Shown here piece after piece: positions 23,311 to 36,434 of a DNA stretch of 64,000 nt. The notes beneath the pieces were generated by a model, which saw nothing but the letters and a program-made list of their open reading frames with translations, had not been told where the DNA came from and did no database searches. The DNA is from Cannabis sativa (lineage: Eukaryota; Streptophyta; Magnoliopsida; Rosales; Cannabaceae). The stretch is from NCBI RefSeq assembly GCF_029168945.1, contig NC_083602.1:71816600-71880599 (forward strand). Direction: 5' to 3'. A program made the position numbers and the translations under genes. Each line of letters begins with the position of its first letter. Within the stretch, counting starts at the first letter, position 1.

Positions 23311-23839
23311 TGATAGAACACTTTTGGAATCAAGAAATAAATATCTCCTTTATTTTCTACTTTATTTTCAAACTTAGTCATTGTCTTGGAAAAGTAGTAT
23401 TTGTTTAAACAAACACTTTCTTATCTATTGACTATGGGATGGTCCACCCCTAATCACTTAGAATAGCTAACAAACATGCAAACCATGGTTAACAGTTCTA
23501 GCTTTTCTTAAGATTTTGATTAGGTCATTCATGAATCTAGTAATGATTTACATTAAGTATACAACCATTACATCATTCTGCAATTGTATTACCATAGAAG
23601 GTCTTAGGCAACAACTATTAACTAATCATCAATATGCAAATCGAAATTTCTGGGGAGGTAAGTTTGGATATAATTCAAAAATCAATTTAATGATCTTTGA
23701 ACTGCATATATACTAACTATTTCTCTACCCCTATCAGTTCGCAAGATCTTTAACCACTTACCTTAATGGTTTTCACCATTGCTAGAAATTCATGAAATTT
23801 TTCAAACATTTCAAATTTCTTGGCATAAGGTATAATCTA

Positions 23840-24130
23840 CAGTTATCGTTTTAAGAATACAACGAAAAACTCATATCCACCCCTGAATGTACATCCATCT
23901 GCGAATGAGATGAACTTACTTTCAGTGGATATAGGCATATTAACTCTTTCCAGAGATTGATCTTGTCAATACCACTATGATCAAGATACAAATGCCATAG
24001 ATTAAAAATGTGTGGTTGTGTCTTTTTGATGACTTAGGTTTAGTTACATCAAAGAGTTCTTAGAATAGTGCAAGTGGATCCTGGTCACAGAATACTAAAC
24101 TCATATTCCATACAATTTGAATCCGTTGAT
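23840..24130 (-). pseudogene. Gag-pre-integrase relic in A2
   Basis: Homologous to the 9609-9842 frame in A1. The minus strand encodes CDQDPLALF, then PKSSKRHNH and later HLIRRWMYIQGWI, but frame changes interrupt the LWH..H core. Confidence 0.45.
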
Positions 24131-24479
24131 AGAAAATGGTTATTAATCACTTGTGAAAGTGTAACTGTATTGTATTCTGGAATTAGAAATATAAGAAAAT
24201 TTCTGTTTGAAATCTAAAATTAAAGTCAAAGACTTAAATTTATACCAAATATAATGAGTAATTCTTTCTTGGACCACCACTACTAAAATTGAAGACTTAT
24301 ATCATTGTGGAATAGAATTTTGGGATTATAATCATACGTGTCATTTAATTTCTTAAGAGAAAATAGAATTACATTAAATGATTTATAGCCATTCGTCCAA
24401 TGATATGTTATTGAGCTAATTCGAAATGAATAAGCTAAGAGGAATTAGGATAATTTCGTTTATAAATAAGAATCCAACG

Positions 24480-25230
24480 ATGCTTCGATTAGCAAGAGTC
24501 AAAGTAATCTTATTTATACAATCTTCTTGTTTCATATTGTAAAAATACTAGTCTAAGGTGTCATCAATTGATGAACAGCTAGATGTTGCATATACAATAT
24601 TTATCTTTCGAGATCTAACACTATTATGTATGTCTAATGGTGAAAATCCATTAGGGATTTATCTCATTAGATAAACAAACCAAGTTAGACCAACAATGAA
24701 GATTCGAAATTAAACTACAATTTAATAACAGAAAATAGCATGGTTCAATATAAATTCATACACAATTCAGAAATTATTAAACATATAGCAAGTAGGAATG
24801 ACAAGTGAAAATACTAAAACATACAATCCTAAATAATTTCCAAGGTTTCCAACAAACTGATACAAAGGTCCCTAAGAGGCGAGAGTCAAAGTATCATTCA
24901 TTGAATAGAGTTGTCAGCTCATCTAAAATGCAAACCATTCTAGCAACCTTTAATTCGATCAAAATAAGAATCCAACGTTGTCCCGGTAGGCGAGAGTCAA
25001 GGTTATTCTCATTTTATGAGCTTCCACCATTGTTTCATGTTTTATAAGTTTATCTCTAAGTAGTCACCGTAGGGGAGAGTCTAATAGAGATGAAAACTTA
25101 CAAAACACTTATCAATGAGATCTTACGGTGTTAAATGCGTTCAACGAATAACCATCCATAAGGGGGATGAAGTCTAGCGTCTCGAGGTTATATTGAAAAC
25201 ATTTAACTTGTAAGACCAACAATGGAGATC
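24480..25230 (-). other. repetitive internal region of A2
   Basis: Counterpart of 10260-11000 in A1. GAGAGTCAA recurs near 24490, 24884 and 24994, and GGAGAGTCTAA near 25073. No ORF with a domain is seen; the 24805-25047 frame is not credited. Confidence 0.5.
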
Positions 25231-28010
25231 GAATACCCTAATAATAATAAAGCTCATTATTTTAAAAAAAATGTATTTTCTCTAATATTTATTTTAATCA
25301 ATTTATTTTAAATATATATTTATTTAATTAAAATTTCCAATTTAGAATGAAAAATTCTAAATATAAATTTTAATTTAATATTTATAAATTTTACTGAGAT
25401 GGATATGAAAATAACATGAATTATTTCCATCTTAGTAATAATTTCCAATAAATATTTAGAAAAATATTCAATTTAAGTTGTTAAAAAATTAATTTAAATT
25501 AATTTACAACTCAAATTTAATTTTCTGTAAATACATATTGCATTTCGAAAAATTGAAGTATTTAATAATACAATTTTCGAAATTGCTTGTTAAAATAAAA
25601 TAAAAATAAATCCTGGAAAAATTATTCTAATTTAATGTTGGCCCAAAATTAATTAGTAAAATTAATTTACAACAAAAAATATAATTTTCCTATTTAATTA
25701 AATATATAAGAAAAATTTCAAATATTTAAGTATGATGATGAAAATCAACTTAAATATTAATTTTCTATTTAATTAAATACACTAGAAAAATACTTCAAGC
25801 AAAAACAGATAATATCTATCTATATTTTCATGGACTAATTAATTCATTTTCTAATTAAATATATTTAACTTCATTGATTTTAATTAATCATTAAATGAAA
25901 AAAAAATCATTGATTTAAGTTGGTCCAAAATTAAAATAAATAATTTACAACTTTAATCTATTTTTCAAATAAAATTCGAAATTAATGCATTTAAAAAATG
26001 CAATTTCGAAATTGTGGAAAAAGATTAATAAAATAAAATATAAAATATATTTTGAAAATTATTCAAATTTAAGTTATATGAAATAAGATTTCAAACTTAA
26101 AATAATTTTTAATTTTAATTAAATAACATGAAAATAATAATATTTAAGTATCATGATGAAAATCAACTTAAATATTTAAATTTTCAATTTAATTAAATGT
26201 ATTAATTTCAAGAAATAAATAATTAAGTATAGAGAAGACTTAATTATTAATTTTACTAGGAAAAATATACTTAACTTAGATTGTACCAAAATTAATTATT
26301 AAACAATTAATTTCACAATGTATGATATTTTTCTAATTAAATATTAGAAAAAAAATAACTAGTACTAGAAATAACTATCTAGAATAATTTCATTTACTAA
26401 GTGTTTTTCTAAAATTAACTTTAAAATATTAAATGAAAAATTAAATTTCATATATTTTAAAAGTTAATTATGTTTCTAATTCAATTTTAATTAGGTTAGA
26501 CTAATATAATTAACCTAATACAATTATTTAAATAAGGCAAATGGGTCTTCACAATTGGGGTAGTTCATGTGAGGGGGAGCTGGGTTCAGTATGTCGTACA
26601 CACTTCTATTGGCCCCCAACTCTCACACAAGGCTCAAAAGAGAGGAATTTAACCTTTAAATAAACAATTGTTATTCATTGAATAAGCCCAAATCTAAATG
26701 GGCCTAAATAAATTTACTTGTGTCAAAATTTATTTTAGCAACCTAGTCCATTTACTTAGTAAAACTTAAATGGGCTTCCTATATGCATCTAAGCCCAATA
26801 GCAAACATATAGGCTCACACAGGTCAAATGATTTGGATGGGCCCTATCATGTTACTAGGTTTACACAGATGATAGAAATTACAAAATTTACCTGTTACAA
26901 ATTATTTATAAGATCTATATTGGACTATGATTAAAATCAAATCATTGGATCTGTCAACAAGTTAATCATAGCAATTTAGATCAAATAAGTAATAGGTTTG
27001 TAAAAAAAATTTGAATACATAATAATATAATCAAACAATACAAACAATTAACTGATCTGAAATATCTGGAAAGTAAGCTAAAATATCTCAATTTTATAAT
27101 CTAAAATTAAATCTTAAAATAAATATCTTAACTAGAATTCAAATTTAGGTTGTTAGAGAATATTTGAAAAAAATTCAAAATTCAACAAACTCCTAAATTT
27201 CTTAAATTCTAACAAAAAATCAAAAATATCTAACCAATTTTTCAAATGTCAAGTTTATTAAAAATTTAAATTTATTTAAAAATTTCTAATAAGATAATAT
27301 AATAAAATATCTTGAATTTTAAATTTAGATATTCCATTATTATATTCTGAGTCTTATAATTTAATAAATTTAAATATTACATAAATAAAATAATTGAGGA
27401 ATAAGATATTTTATATGGTTAGAATATTTAAAAAAAATAAAATAATAAGTTTGAAAAATTTATGGTTTGAAACCCTAAAATATCTATTCAAACTAAAATA
27501 ACCAAAATTTTTAAATCTTCATGTTATTTTTGACAAAATATAATTTTATTAAAAAAATGTCTAATAAGATAAAATGTTAAACCTAACATATTCCTAATCT
27601 TATAATTTTAATTAATAAAATATATTTTGAAAATAACAAATTTGAAAAAGATATGATATGGTTAGGAAATTTTGAAATTTGAAAAAGATTATTTTTTTAA
27701 AAGATAATATTTTAATATCAAAGTAAGATCATTTAAAATTTAATTAAAAATAATATCTGATCTTATAATTAAAATAAATAAAATAATAAAAAATTTCAAA
27801 AATAACCACAAGGCTCCTTTGTGAGAAATCAAATTTTCAAAATTCAAAGCCTACTAATATCAGAAACTAATTTTAATTAATTAAAAAATTAATAAAAATT
27901 AATTTTATTCTGAAAATTAGATTTTTAATTGAAAATTTAGATTCTACACAAAATTCTACCAAAATTTGGCTTTTCATTCAATGAAAAACGATTTTTGAAT
28001 CAAAAGTTAT
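25231..28010 (-). other. AT-rich internal stretch of A2
   Basis: Matches 11001-13850 of A1 in composition and in blocks such as GGGTTCAGTATGTCGTAC near 26583. No coding sequence is seen. Confidence 0.55.
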
Positions 28011-28014
28011 GACG

Positions 28015-28195
28015 AAAACAAGTTTGATGCACAGGGGTATGCATTGCATACCCCTGCGCGCGCGGATGCAAGGAAAACGCCCAGGAAAGAGGCTGCAAGC
28101 AGCCTCATTTGACCAAGCATCTTGGGCGCGAGCTGCCCTTCAGACAAGATGCTGTCTGAGCGTCCGCGCGCGCGTGTGCATTCAAATCCTGATAT
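28015..28195 (-). promoter_or_regulatory. GC-rich hairpin-rich leader of A2
   Basis: From the primer site outward: CAGACA...TGTCTG at 28141-28158, GAGGCTGCAAGCAGCCTC at 28089-28106 (one centre mismatch), and an 11-bp-stem hairpin CAGGGGTATGC-ATT-GCATACCCCTG at 28032-28056. Order and spacing agree with A1 and A3. Confidence 0.55.
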
Positions 28196-28447
28196 TTTCG
28201 TTCAACTTCGAAAAATCATAACTAATTCATAAAAAATCCAAATTTGGTTCTGTAAAAGCCTAAATTTATTAATTTTTTGTCTACTTTCCAGAAAAAATAA
28301 CTCCAGATCGAAATAAAAAATATTTCAGTAACATATATTGCGATTTCTAAACTATCATCAAATAAGCACATAAACCACATGAAACCATCCAAATCAACAC
28401 ATAACATCGTTTTAATTCGTATTTCATGAAAGTAAATCATTACCATG

Positions 28448-28459
28448 GCTTTGAGGCCA
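28448..28459 (-). promoter_or_regulatory. primer binding site of A2, variant
   Basis: The minus strand reads TGGCCTCAAAGC, sharing the CC at positions 4-5 with A1 and adding one more change from the initiator-Met consensus. Confidence 0.75.
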
Positions 28460-28461
28460 GT

Positions 28462-30337
28462 TTTTGGAAATATTTTACTAGGATCTAGATTTACTAACAA
28501 GTATGTTTCATTAACATCCTAATATGAATTCTAAAACAATGAAATAAACACATATAAAGTTTAGAAAACCTTACATTAGGTGCAACGGAAGATAATGACT
28601 CCTTCCGTTCAGATATCTAGCCCTTGATTCCTTTCTGTAGCAGAGCATTATCAATATCTGAACTTGGATCTCTTTCTCTCCTTCCTTTGATGCTGAATCT
28701 CCTTCTTGTTGGTTGATTTTCCATAGTCTTACACACTATGATTGAGATACCACTTGATGTCTGTGGGAACTCACTCATTCACTCATGGAATTCGAAATTT
28801 AGAGAAGAAAAGAAGAGAGAAGGTGATTTCGGCTATAGAGAATAGGAGGCTCAATTTCATCTGACAAAGGTAAGTGTGAATGAGAGCCATCACTATCTAT
28901 TTATAGGTAACCACCTGGGTTTAGGTTAGAATTATTTGGCATTAAAATAATGAAAAAATAAATGATAAAACCCTATAAGTGTGGTCAGCCATGGGCTTGG
29001 ATAATGGGCCTCACTTATGCAATTTTGCTGTTTTATCATTTCTGCATCTCAATTTCTCAAAAACGCCAATTTTCAAATTCAACCATTTAAATGTCAATTC
29101 TAATTATTTAATAACTAAAATAAATTATTAAATAATATTGTCGTTTATTTTAATTATTAATTAGACATATAAAGTCTCTTAATTAATAAATAAACCTAGA
29201 ATCTCTTTTCTTTACAATTTCGCCCTTGCTTAGTGAAAATTCATAAAGTAGACATAGTCTAACTTTAGAATTATAATTGATTAATCAAAATCAATTAACT
29301 GAGTCTTACAAGCAGTATTGTCTCAACTAGTATGGGGACCATGGGTCTATATATCCGAGCTTCCAATAAGTAGCTCAAGAATTTATATCTTAAATTCACT
29401 GACTTATTAATTCTTCGTTGAATCCACGCATAGAACATAGAATTGCACTCTCAGTATATAGAACGCTCTATATGTTCCACGATATAGACACGTCATTAGT
29501 TATCCATTGTTATAACCCTAATGTGATCAATGATCCTCTATATAGATGATTTACATGTAAAGGGATTAAATTACCGTAACACCCTACAATGTATTTTATC
29601 CTTAAAACACTTAACCCTGTATAAATGATATTTCAGCTAAGTGAAATGAGATCTCCACCATTTATTTTCGTTTGGTTAAGCTCGAAGGAAATCATCCTTT
29701 ACTTTCTATTCGCCAGATAGAAGCTATAGATTCCATGTTTATGTTAGCGCTCCCACTCAATTGCACTACCGTGTTCCCAAAATGTACGTATCACCCTGAC
29801 CCAAAAGTAGGCTAACTAACAAATCAAAGAACACGAATAACACTCTTGAGATTGAACCTAATCATATCATGATTAAGATCATTTGATCTAGGATCAACAG
29901 GTGATATTGAATTGAATAGATATTACGGTAAATTCTAATATATCTAATCAAAGTTCAATATCGGTCCCTTCCGATGTATACTCCATTCATCTGATGCTTG
30001 TAAACTTTGCCAATGTCCTGGAAAGGACATAACACTTATCCAAGGTGTAAGAATACCTATCGCTGATTATACCATGTCAGTCTAAATCAAGTGTTCTGAC
30101 AAATCAGGGAATAAACTTTCAAACATATAATTAAAATTATATTCCACTGTGTTGACAACACTATAATCATTAACAAATTGATATGTTCTGGACTTAGATA
30201 GAATTCATACATTATGTACATATAATCATGAAATAAATCATGTGAACCATGCAACATTAAATGTTATTTCTGATCTATATTAATAAGTAAATCTGATTAT
30301 ATTGAGATGAGTTTAATTTAGGGTATAAAACCCAACA
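28462..30337 (-). repeat. 5' LTR of A2
   Basis: Starts TTTTGGAAATATTTTACTAGG (first G changed to T) and ends TATAAAACCCAACA at 30337. It resembles A2's 3' LTR more than A1's LTRs, for example in a shared TTGATGCTGAATCTCC stretch, so A2 belongs to its own subfamily. Confidence 0.85.
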
Positions 30338-30388
30338 ATAAGTTCAAGCATACATTACTAAAAAGCAAGAGGTAAAAGATTGAACCAC

Positions 30389-32051
30389 TTATTCATCATC
30401 ATTGGGTCGGAAGTATTTCATGATGCTATCCATCTTCCTAAGAAGCAAGGCCTGACTTGTCTCCATTCTTCCCAAACGCAAATTGAATTCTGCCATTTCT
30501 GTAGGAGCAGAAGTTGAAGCAGATGCAGCAGCAGGATCATTTGTAAGACCAAGGGAAGCAGACCGAGCCTTTCTTTGAGCAGCTTTTCCTTGAGGAGGCT
30601 TCTCAGGAATTTTGAAAGTGGTTCCAACAGCAGGCATCTCAATTGATTCATTCTCAAGAATCAATTCCTCTTGATCAGATAAAATCTTATAGATTAAATG
30701 AGAAAAAATAAGATTGAGCCTAGGTTTCTTGCCCTTTCGAAGAGAAACAATTTGCTCCCATAACATTTCAGCCAAATCAATTTTAGCACCAATTGAAACT
30801 TTATACAAAAAGAAAGCAAGTTCAAGGAAACCAATTGGATAGGGCAAACCTCATGAGAGCAGCATGTTGATAGGTGAGTTGAGACATATGCATGGTGTCG
30901 GAGAGTTCAACATCATTATCACCAGTGAGATATCTGAACACCTTTTGACGATCAAACTCCACATCAGTTGGCTCAATTCCCATAGGCAGATTGAGGGCTT
31001 CAGCCACATCCTTCACAGTAAAGGAATACCAGTGTCCTCTGACAAAAACTTTGCCAAACATGAAAGAGTCCTCATCGAGAAACTCATCAGTGATGTTAGC
31101 ATAAAATTCCTTCATAATTCTATCCACATAGACATCAAAACCGATCAAAGTATCTACCCATTGTCTTTCTTTCAACAAGTTATACACTCCAAAAGGCTTA
31201 TGAGCAATAACATTGAAATTTTTCTCCACAGTAAAATTCCTATTCTCATAGAATTTCATATCTCTAGCATGATCATTATAACAAAAATAATGAGAGTGGG
31301 GCTTGAAGTTATCAAGAGAAATACTAGAGGGCCTCTTCCTTTTCTGAGGAAGAACAGGATTTGGAGAGACAATGGGCCTTTTTTCTTTGTCCTTCTTTGG
31401 AACTGCAGTAGGGACAAGAACAGGTTCTGTAGTGACATGATCAGCCTCTGATTCTTCACTCTCGGATGTAGAATCATCAACAGCAGGTTGATCTTTGGGC
31501 ACAAATTCTTCACTTGAATCGGACAAACCCTCTGAATCATGACCCTCCTCACTTTCTTCTGGTTCAGAATCTGAGGATGACACGGAAGGGGGATTCTCCT
31601 TGAGATTTTCGGCCTTTGAAGATGAAGAAACCACCTTTTTCCCTTTGGATACAATTTTAGGTTGAATCACTTCGGGCTTTTGAGGAGTGGAAACCTTGGA
31701 CCTTGTTCGAGAACTCACCGTGGGCAAGGTCACCAAGGCTTTATCGACAATAGGAGCACCATTCGAAGAGGAGGATTTCGACAATGTGTGATCGGATGAA
31801 TGGGATTCATCATGATCACCAAACCCAGGTGTTGAAGAAGCAATAGGAGAAGCAACAACATGTGGAGATGCGAGATTTACCACTGATTTTCGAGCTTGGG
31901 TCTTCAATTTTCTGGCAGACTTCGACGGAGCAGAGGACGAACCAGAAGCTCCGGTTGCTGGTGCAAGCGGCGCAGGCGGGCTGATCGGAGATGCAGAGGC
32001 AGAGCCACGAGAGGGCTTCTTGGACGGTTGGGCATTCTTAATTTTGGCCAT
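30389..32051 (-). pseudogene. extra gene of element B downstream of pol: 'putative plant transposon protein' type
   Basis: About 550 residues from ATG at 32051 to the stop at 30389. Residues 1-230 are low-complexity: Ser/Pro/Ala-rich with Lys patches, then acidic Ser/Glu repeats. From KRKRPSSISLDNF follows a folded region with a VDxxxxEFYAN motif, VRGHWYSFT and LNLPMGIEPTD, the pattern of the plant-transposon-protein family (Transposase_32, PF20167). The C-terminus has a predicted helix with METSQALLLRKMDS. It lies where Sireviruses keep their env-like ORF, in the same sense as pol. One frameshift near 30840-30855 separates the parts. No transmembrane segment or signal peptide is visible, so I do not call it an envelope. 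Function unknown. Confidence 0.65.
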
Positions 32052-32185
32052 TTCTCTTTGAAACCCTAGAGCACAAACACTCTTACACTTTGAAAAATAT
32101 TAGACCTTTGAGAGAGAAATAAAATAGAAAGAGAAGAGTGAGTGGTGATCGTGGGTGAGTGGGTAGTTGAGCATATATAACATTT
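32052..32185 (-). promoter_or_regulatory. promoter-like sequence of the B extra gene
   Basis: The minus strand has TTATATATGC at 32180-32171, ~120 bp before the ATG, then a CT-rich leader and TAGGGTTT (AAACCCTA on the plus strand, 32061-32068), a telo-box seen in many plant gene leaders. Own transcription is inferred. Confidence 0.45.
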
Positions 32186-33526
32186 GATTTTACTTACCCA
32201 AAATCAGAAAAATAACTGAAAAGGAAAGTAACTTCCTTACCTTTGAATCACGTGTGGAGAGAAAAAAAAGGAAACCAAAAAGGTTTTTCAAAAAAATGGT
32301 CAATGTTTCCTTAAATAGAAAAAAGAAACCAAATATCCCCACAAAATCTAAGAATTAAAGACCCCACCAAATCCGAAATTGCCACCAAAGAGGAAACCAA
32401 AAATAAATAATTATTTAAGAACAAGTTTCCAAAAAAAAAAAAAAACACCAAAATAAGACCAAATCTCCAAAATTAAAGGAAACACAAAATAAATAATACA
32501 CTTAAACCATGTTTCCACAAATAAAAGAAAAAATATTTACAAAGAATCGAAATATGCCCCCCTTTTTCTTTAATTTTTTCAAAAAATGCCCCCCAAAAAA
32601 ATTTTGCAAATAATGAACAAGAGAACACAAAGAGACACATAAAGCACTAATCACCACTTAAGAGCTAAAATAGTGTCTAAAAATATAATGAAACAAAACA
32701 AACTAAATAACAAGAAATTTTTAAGAAAGCTCAATTGACAAACTCGGTCACAACAATTTTTTTTTATTTATTTTTTTTTATTTTTTATTTAAAAGATAGA
32801 AAAAGAAAATAACCTTGATATTTTTGTAACTAAAATTCACAATGTCCACTTGTCTTTGTCCCTGATGAAAAAATCAAACTCATAAGAATAGTCAGAAATT
32901 ATTTTATCAAGCTAATGAAGTAATAGAATGAGGTCATACCAGTTACACAGGAAAAATTGACTCAGTCACCAAGAATATTAAAGCGAATCAAACAGTATGT
33001 AACAGCTTCATAACACCATTTTTGAGGATAGAATTTTTTACCACAAACTGTGTCAAGCATAAGTGTGTGAAAGTGTAAGCAGGGAACATTGCCCAATATG
33101 TCAAAAAGACTTTTTCTGATAAATTGTAACCATAGGAGACACTGTCACACTACCTCAATGGTAGCCCTTTTCAATGGTAGCGTATCTTCTACATAACTCC
33201 TAATTACATAGTTCCAACTTACTCAGAGATGGCTTTCACACATTGAGATAGGTAGCTCTATTCTTCCAATTGAGCTTGAACACACAGTTTTTAAACAACA
33301 TTATTCGAAAATGGTAGCTTACATAACACTGTTTGATGAACCCGAATATTCCTGTGAGGAGTGAACAATTTTCCTGATAAACCTGTATGACACCATAACA
33401 TTACAACATTAGCAATAAAATAATGACTGTAATTCTTATAAGGTTGAGATTTTCTTCTAGGACAAGGACAAGACATTATGAAGTCTAAGACAACTCAAAT
33501 ATCAAGGATTAAGAAGAACAAAAACA
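32186..33526 (-). other. non-coding spacer between pol and the extra gene of B
   Basis: About 1.3 kb, AT-rich, with A- and C-runs near 32425-32600 and a T-rich run at 32756-32790. No coding frame with a domain. It separates the RNase H stop from the extra gene's promoter-like region. Confidence 0.6.
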
Positions 33527-34515
33527 TTAAACAGTACAAACCCCTAAGGATTTCCTTAGAGAAATAAAACGGACCGAGTCAAGAGCTTTAGTAAAAATAT
33601 CTGCAATTTGTTTGCTAGTTTCAACATATTCTAAGACAAGAATTTTATTTTCCACAAGCTCTCTAATAAAGTGATGACGAATCTCTATGTGCTTTGTGCG
33701 AGAGTGTTGAACAGGATTCTTAGAAATGTTTATAGCACTAGTGTTATCAGAAAAAATGGTTAAAGTTTTCAAATCAAACCCATAATCTGCCATCATTTGT
33801 TTCATCCATAACAATTGGGTACAACAACTACCCGCAGCAATATACTCAGCCTCAGCTATGGACAGAGAGATTGAGTTTTACTTCTTGCTATGCCATGAAA
33901 CCAGATTGTTTCCAAGATAGAAACATCCACCAGTAGTACTTTTTCTATCATCCGCATTACCTGCCCAATCAGCATCACTAAAGCAAACAAGGTTAGAGTT
34001 AGTGTCTTTAGAAAACCAAATCCCAAAATCAATTATGCTATTTACATAGCGAATGATTCTTTTCACAGCAGAAAGATGGGATTCCATGGGATTTGCCTGA
34101 TATCGTGCACAAACACCTACACTATAACAAATGTCAGGACGACTAGCAGTAAGATAAAGCAAACTACCTATCATACTTCGATACAAAGTTTGATCTACCT
34201 TTACTCCTTGTTCATCTTTGCTTAATTTCAAAATTTTGCTCATGGGAGTGTTGGTATGTTTGGCTTTCTCAAGACCAAATTTTGTCACCAAGTTCTTTGC
34301 ATACTTGCTTTGAGTGACAAAAGTTCCCTCATCTGATTGCTTCACTTGAAGACCGAGAAAATAAGTGAGCTCACCTACCATACTCATTTCAAACTCCTTT
34401 TGCATTTGGGAAACAAAAACCTGCACTTCAGAGTTAGAAGTAGAGCCAAACACAATATCATCAACATATATTTGAGCAACAATTACATCAGAATTAATGT
34501 TTTTGATGAAAAGTG
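33527..34515 (-). pseudogene. element B pol, C-terminal part: reverse transcriptase end and RNase H
   Basis: The minus strand carries the catalytic IYVDDIVFGS (about 34477-34450), then KEFEMSMVGELTYFLGLQVK, SASRPDICYSVG-type helix (here LTASRPDICYSVGVCARYQ) and RNase H with DADWAGNADDRKSTTGG. After VSWHSKK a TAA near 33880 interrupts the frame; the rest, with SDNTSAINISKNPVQHSR and KHIEIRHHFIRE, runs to a natural-looking stop at 33527. It reverse-transcribes and degrades RNA in intact elements. The upstream half lies beyond the inserted solo LTR. Confidence 0.9.
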
Positions 34516-36434
34516 TGTTGGGTTTTATGCCCTAAATAAAACTCATTTCATATAATCAGATTTACTTATTAATAAAGATCAGAAATAACATTTTATGTTG
34601 CATGGTTCACATGATTTATTTCATGATTATATGTATATAATGTATGAATTCTTTTTAAGTCCAGAACATATGAGTTTGTTAAAGATTATAGTGTTGTCAG
34701 CACAGTGGAATATAATCTTTATTATATGTTCAAAAGTTTATTCCCACGATTTGTCAGAACACTGGATTTAGACTGACATGGTATAATCAGCGATAGGTAT
34801 TCTTACACCTTGGAAAAGTGTTATGTCCTTTCCAGGACATTGGCAAAGTTTACCAGTATCGGATGCATGGAGTATGCATTGGAATGGACCGATATTGAAC
34901 TTTGAATTAGATTTTGAAACTTACCGTAAACATCTATTCAATTCAATATCATAAGTTGATCCTAGATCACATGATCGAAATCCTGATATGGTTAGGCTCA
35001 ATTTCAAGAGTATTATTCGTGTTTATTGATTTGTTAGTTAAGCCTAATCTTTAGTCTGGGCAATACGTACATTTTGGGAACACGGTAGTGCAATTGAGTG
35101 GGGGAGCGCTAACATAAATATGGAATCTATAGCTTCTATTTGGCAAATAGAAGTAAAGGATGATTTCCTTCGAGCTTAACCAAACGAAGATAAATGGTGG
35201 AGATCTCATTTCACTTAGGTGAAATATCATTTATACAGGGTTAAGTGTTTTAAGGATAAAATACATTGTAGGGTGTTACGGTAATTTAATCCTTGTACAG
35301 TGTAAATCATCTATATAGAGGATCATTGATCACATTAGGGTTATAACAATGGATAACTAATGACGTGTCTATATCGTGGAACATATAGAGCGTTTCTATA
35401 TGACTGAGAGTGCAATTCCAAGTTCTAAGTGTGGATTCAATGAGGAATTAATAAGTTAGGGAATTTACTTGGTAAATTCGGTTCGACTTATTGGAAGCTC
35501 AGTTATATAGACCCATGGTCCCCATACTAGTTGAGGCCATACTGCTTGTAAGACTCAGTTAATTGATTTTAATTAATCAATTATAATTCTAAAAGTTAGA
35601 CTATGTCTACTTTTTGAATTCTCACAGTTTAAGGATGAAATCGTAAAGAAAAGGGTTTCTAGGTTTAATTATTAATTAAGAGACTTTGTATGTCTAATTA
35701 ATAATTATTTTAAATGACAATATTATTTAATAATCTATTTTAGTTATTAAATAATTAGTTTTGGCATTTAAATGATTAGAATTGGAAAGGTGGCATTTTT
35801 GGAGAAATAGAAATAAAATTGAGGAAACTGCAAAATCCAAGTGAGGCCCATTTCCTTCTATGGCCGAGCACTCCCTTTGTGTTTCCCAATTATTATTTTT
35901 ATTTTTTAATTGTCATGTAATTGCTAATCAAAGCCTAGCTATAATAGGAAAGTGGTGAATCACACTAAATAAGGCAGTTAATCAATTACACAGTAAAAGA
36001 GGAAACTGTTTATTTGGAAAGTTGTGCTCTCCCTTTTCCCTATATAAAGCAGCCCTTGTTCTCTTCTCTTGCACATCATATGCTATCAGCCACAAAATTA
36101 AGAGAGAAAAGAGAGAAAAAAATTCGAAATCCTTGTGAGATGAGTAGTGCCCACACACATCAAGTGGTATCTCAATCATAGTATGGAAGACTATGGAATT
36201 TCTGCATCAAAGAAGGAGAAAAGAAGATCCAGGTTCAGATCTTGGTGATGCTCTGCTACAGAAAGGAATCAAGGGCTAGAGATCTGAACGGAAGGAGTCA
36301 TATTATTCCGCTGCACCCACTGAAGGTTTTCTAACTTTATATGTGTTTATTTTCATTGTTTTAGAATTCATATTAGGTTGTTAATCCAACATACTTGTTA
36401 GTAAATCTAGATCCTGGTAAAATAATTTCCAACA
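34516..36434 (+). mobile_element. family-A solo LTR, plus orientation, in B's reverse transcriptase
   Basis: TGTTGGGTTTTATGCCC to AATTTCCAACA, 1919 bp, flanked by TSD AAGTG (34511-34515 and 36435-36439). It is complete and in sense orientation, with TATA box TATATAAAG at 36041. It inserted just before the YVDD motif and splits the RT. Confidence 0.95.
36041..36048 (+). promoter_or_regulatory. TATA box of the family-A LTR
   Basis: TATATAAA after CCTTTTCCC, about 390 bp before the LTR's 3' end, with a likely transcript start 30 bp on. The matching box in A3 is CTATAAATAG near 60892. Confidence 0.6.

Larger units (their letters stand above)
17469..30337 (-). mobile_element. element A2: decayed copia retrotransposon, family A, inserted in B
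   Basis: 3' LTR (17469-22075, truncated and interrupted), polypurine tract, RT and Gag-pre-integrase relics, repetitive and AT-rich region, GC-rich leader, primer site and 5' LTR (28462-30337). The right flank ATAAGTTCAAGC is B sequence, found also at 58737. The left flank was removed by the deletion at 17469, so no TSD remains. Confidence 0.8.

Noticed and set aside
30864..31654. Frames at 30864-31451 (+) and 31256-31654 (-)
   Set aside because: They are shadows of the B extra gene in other frames.
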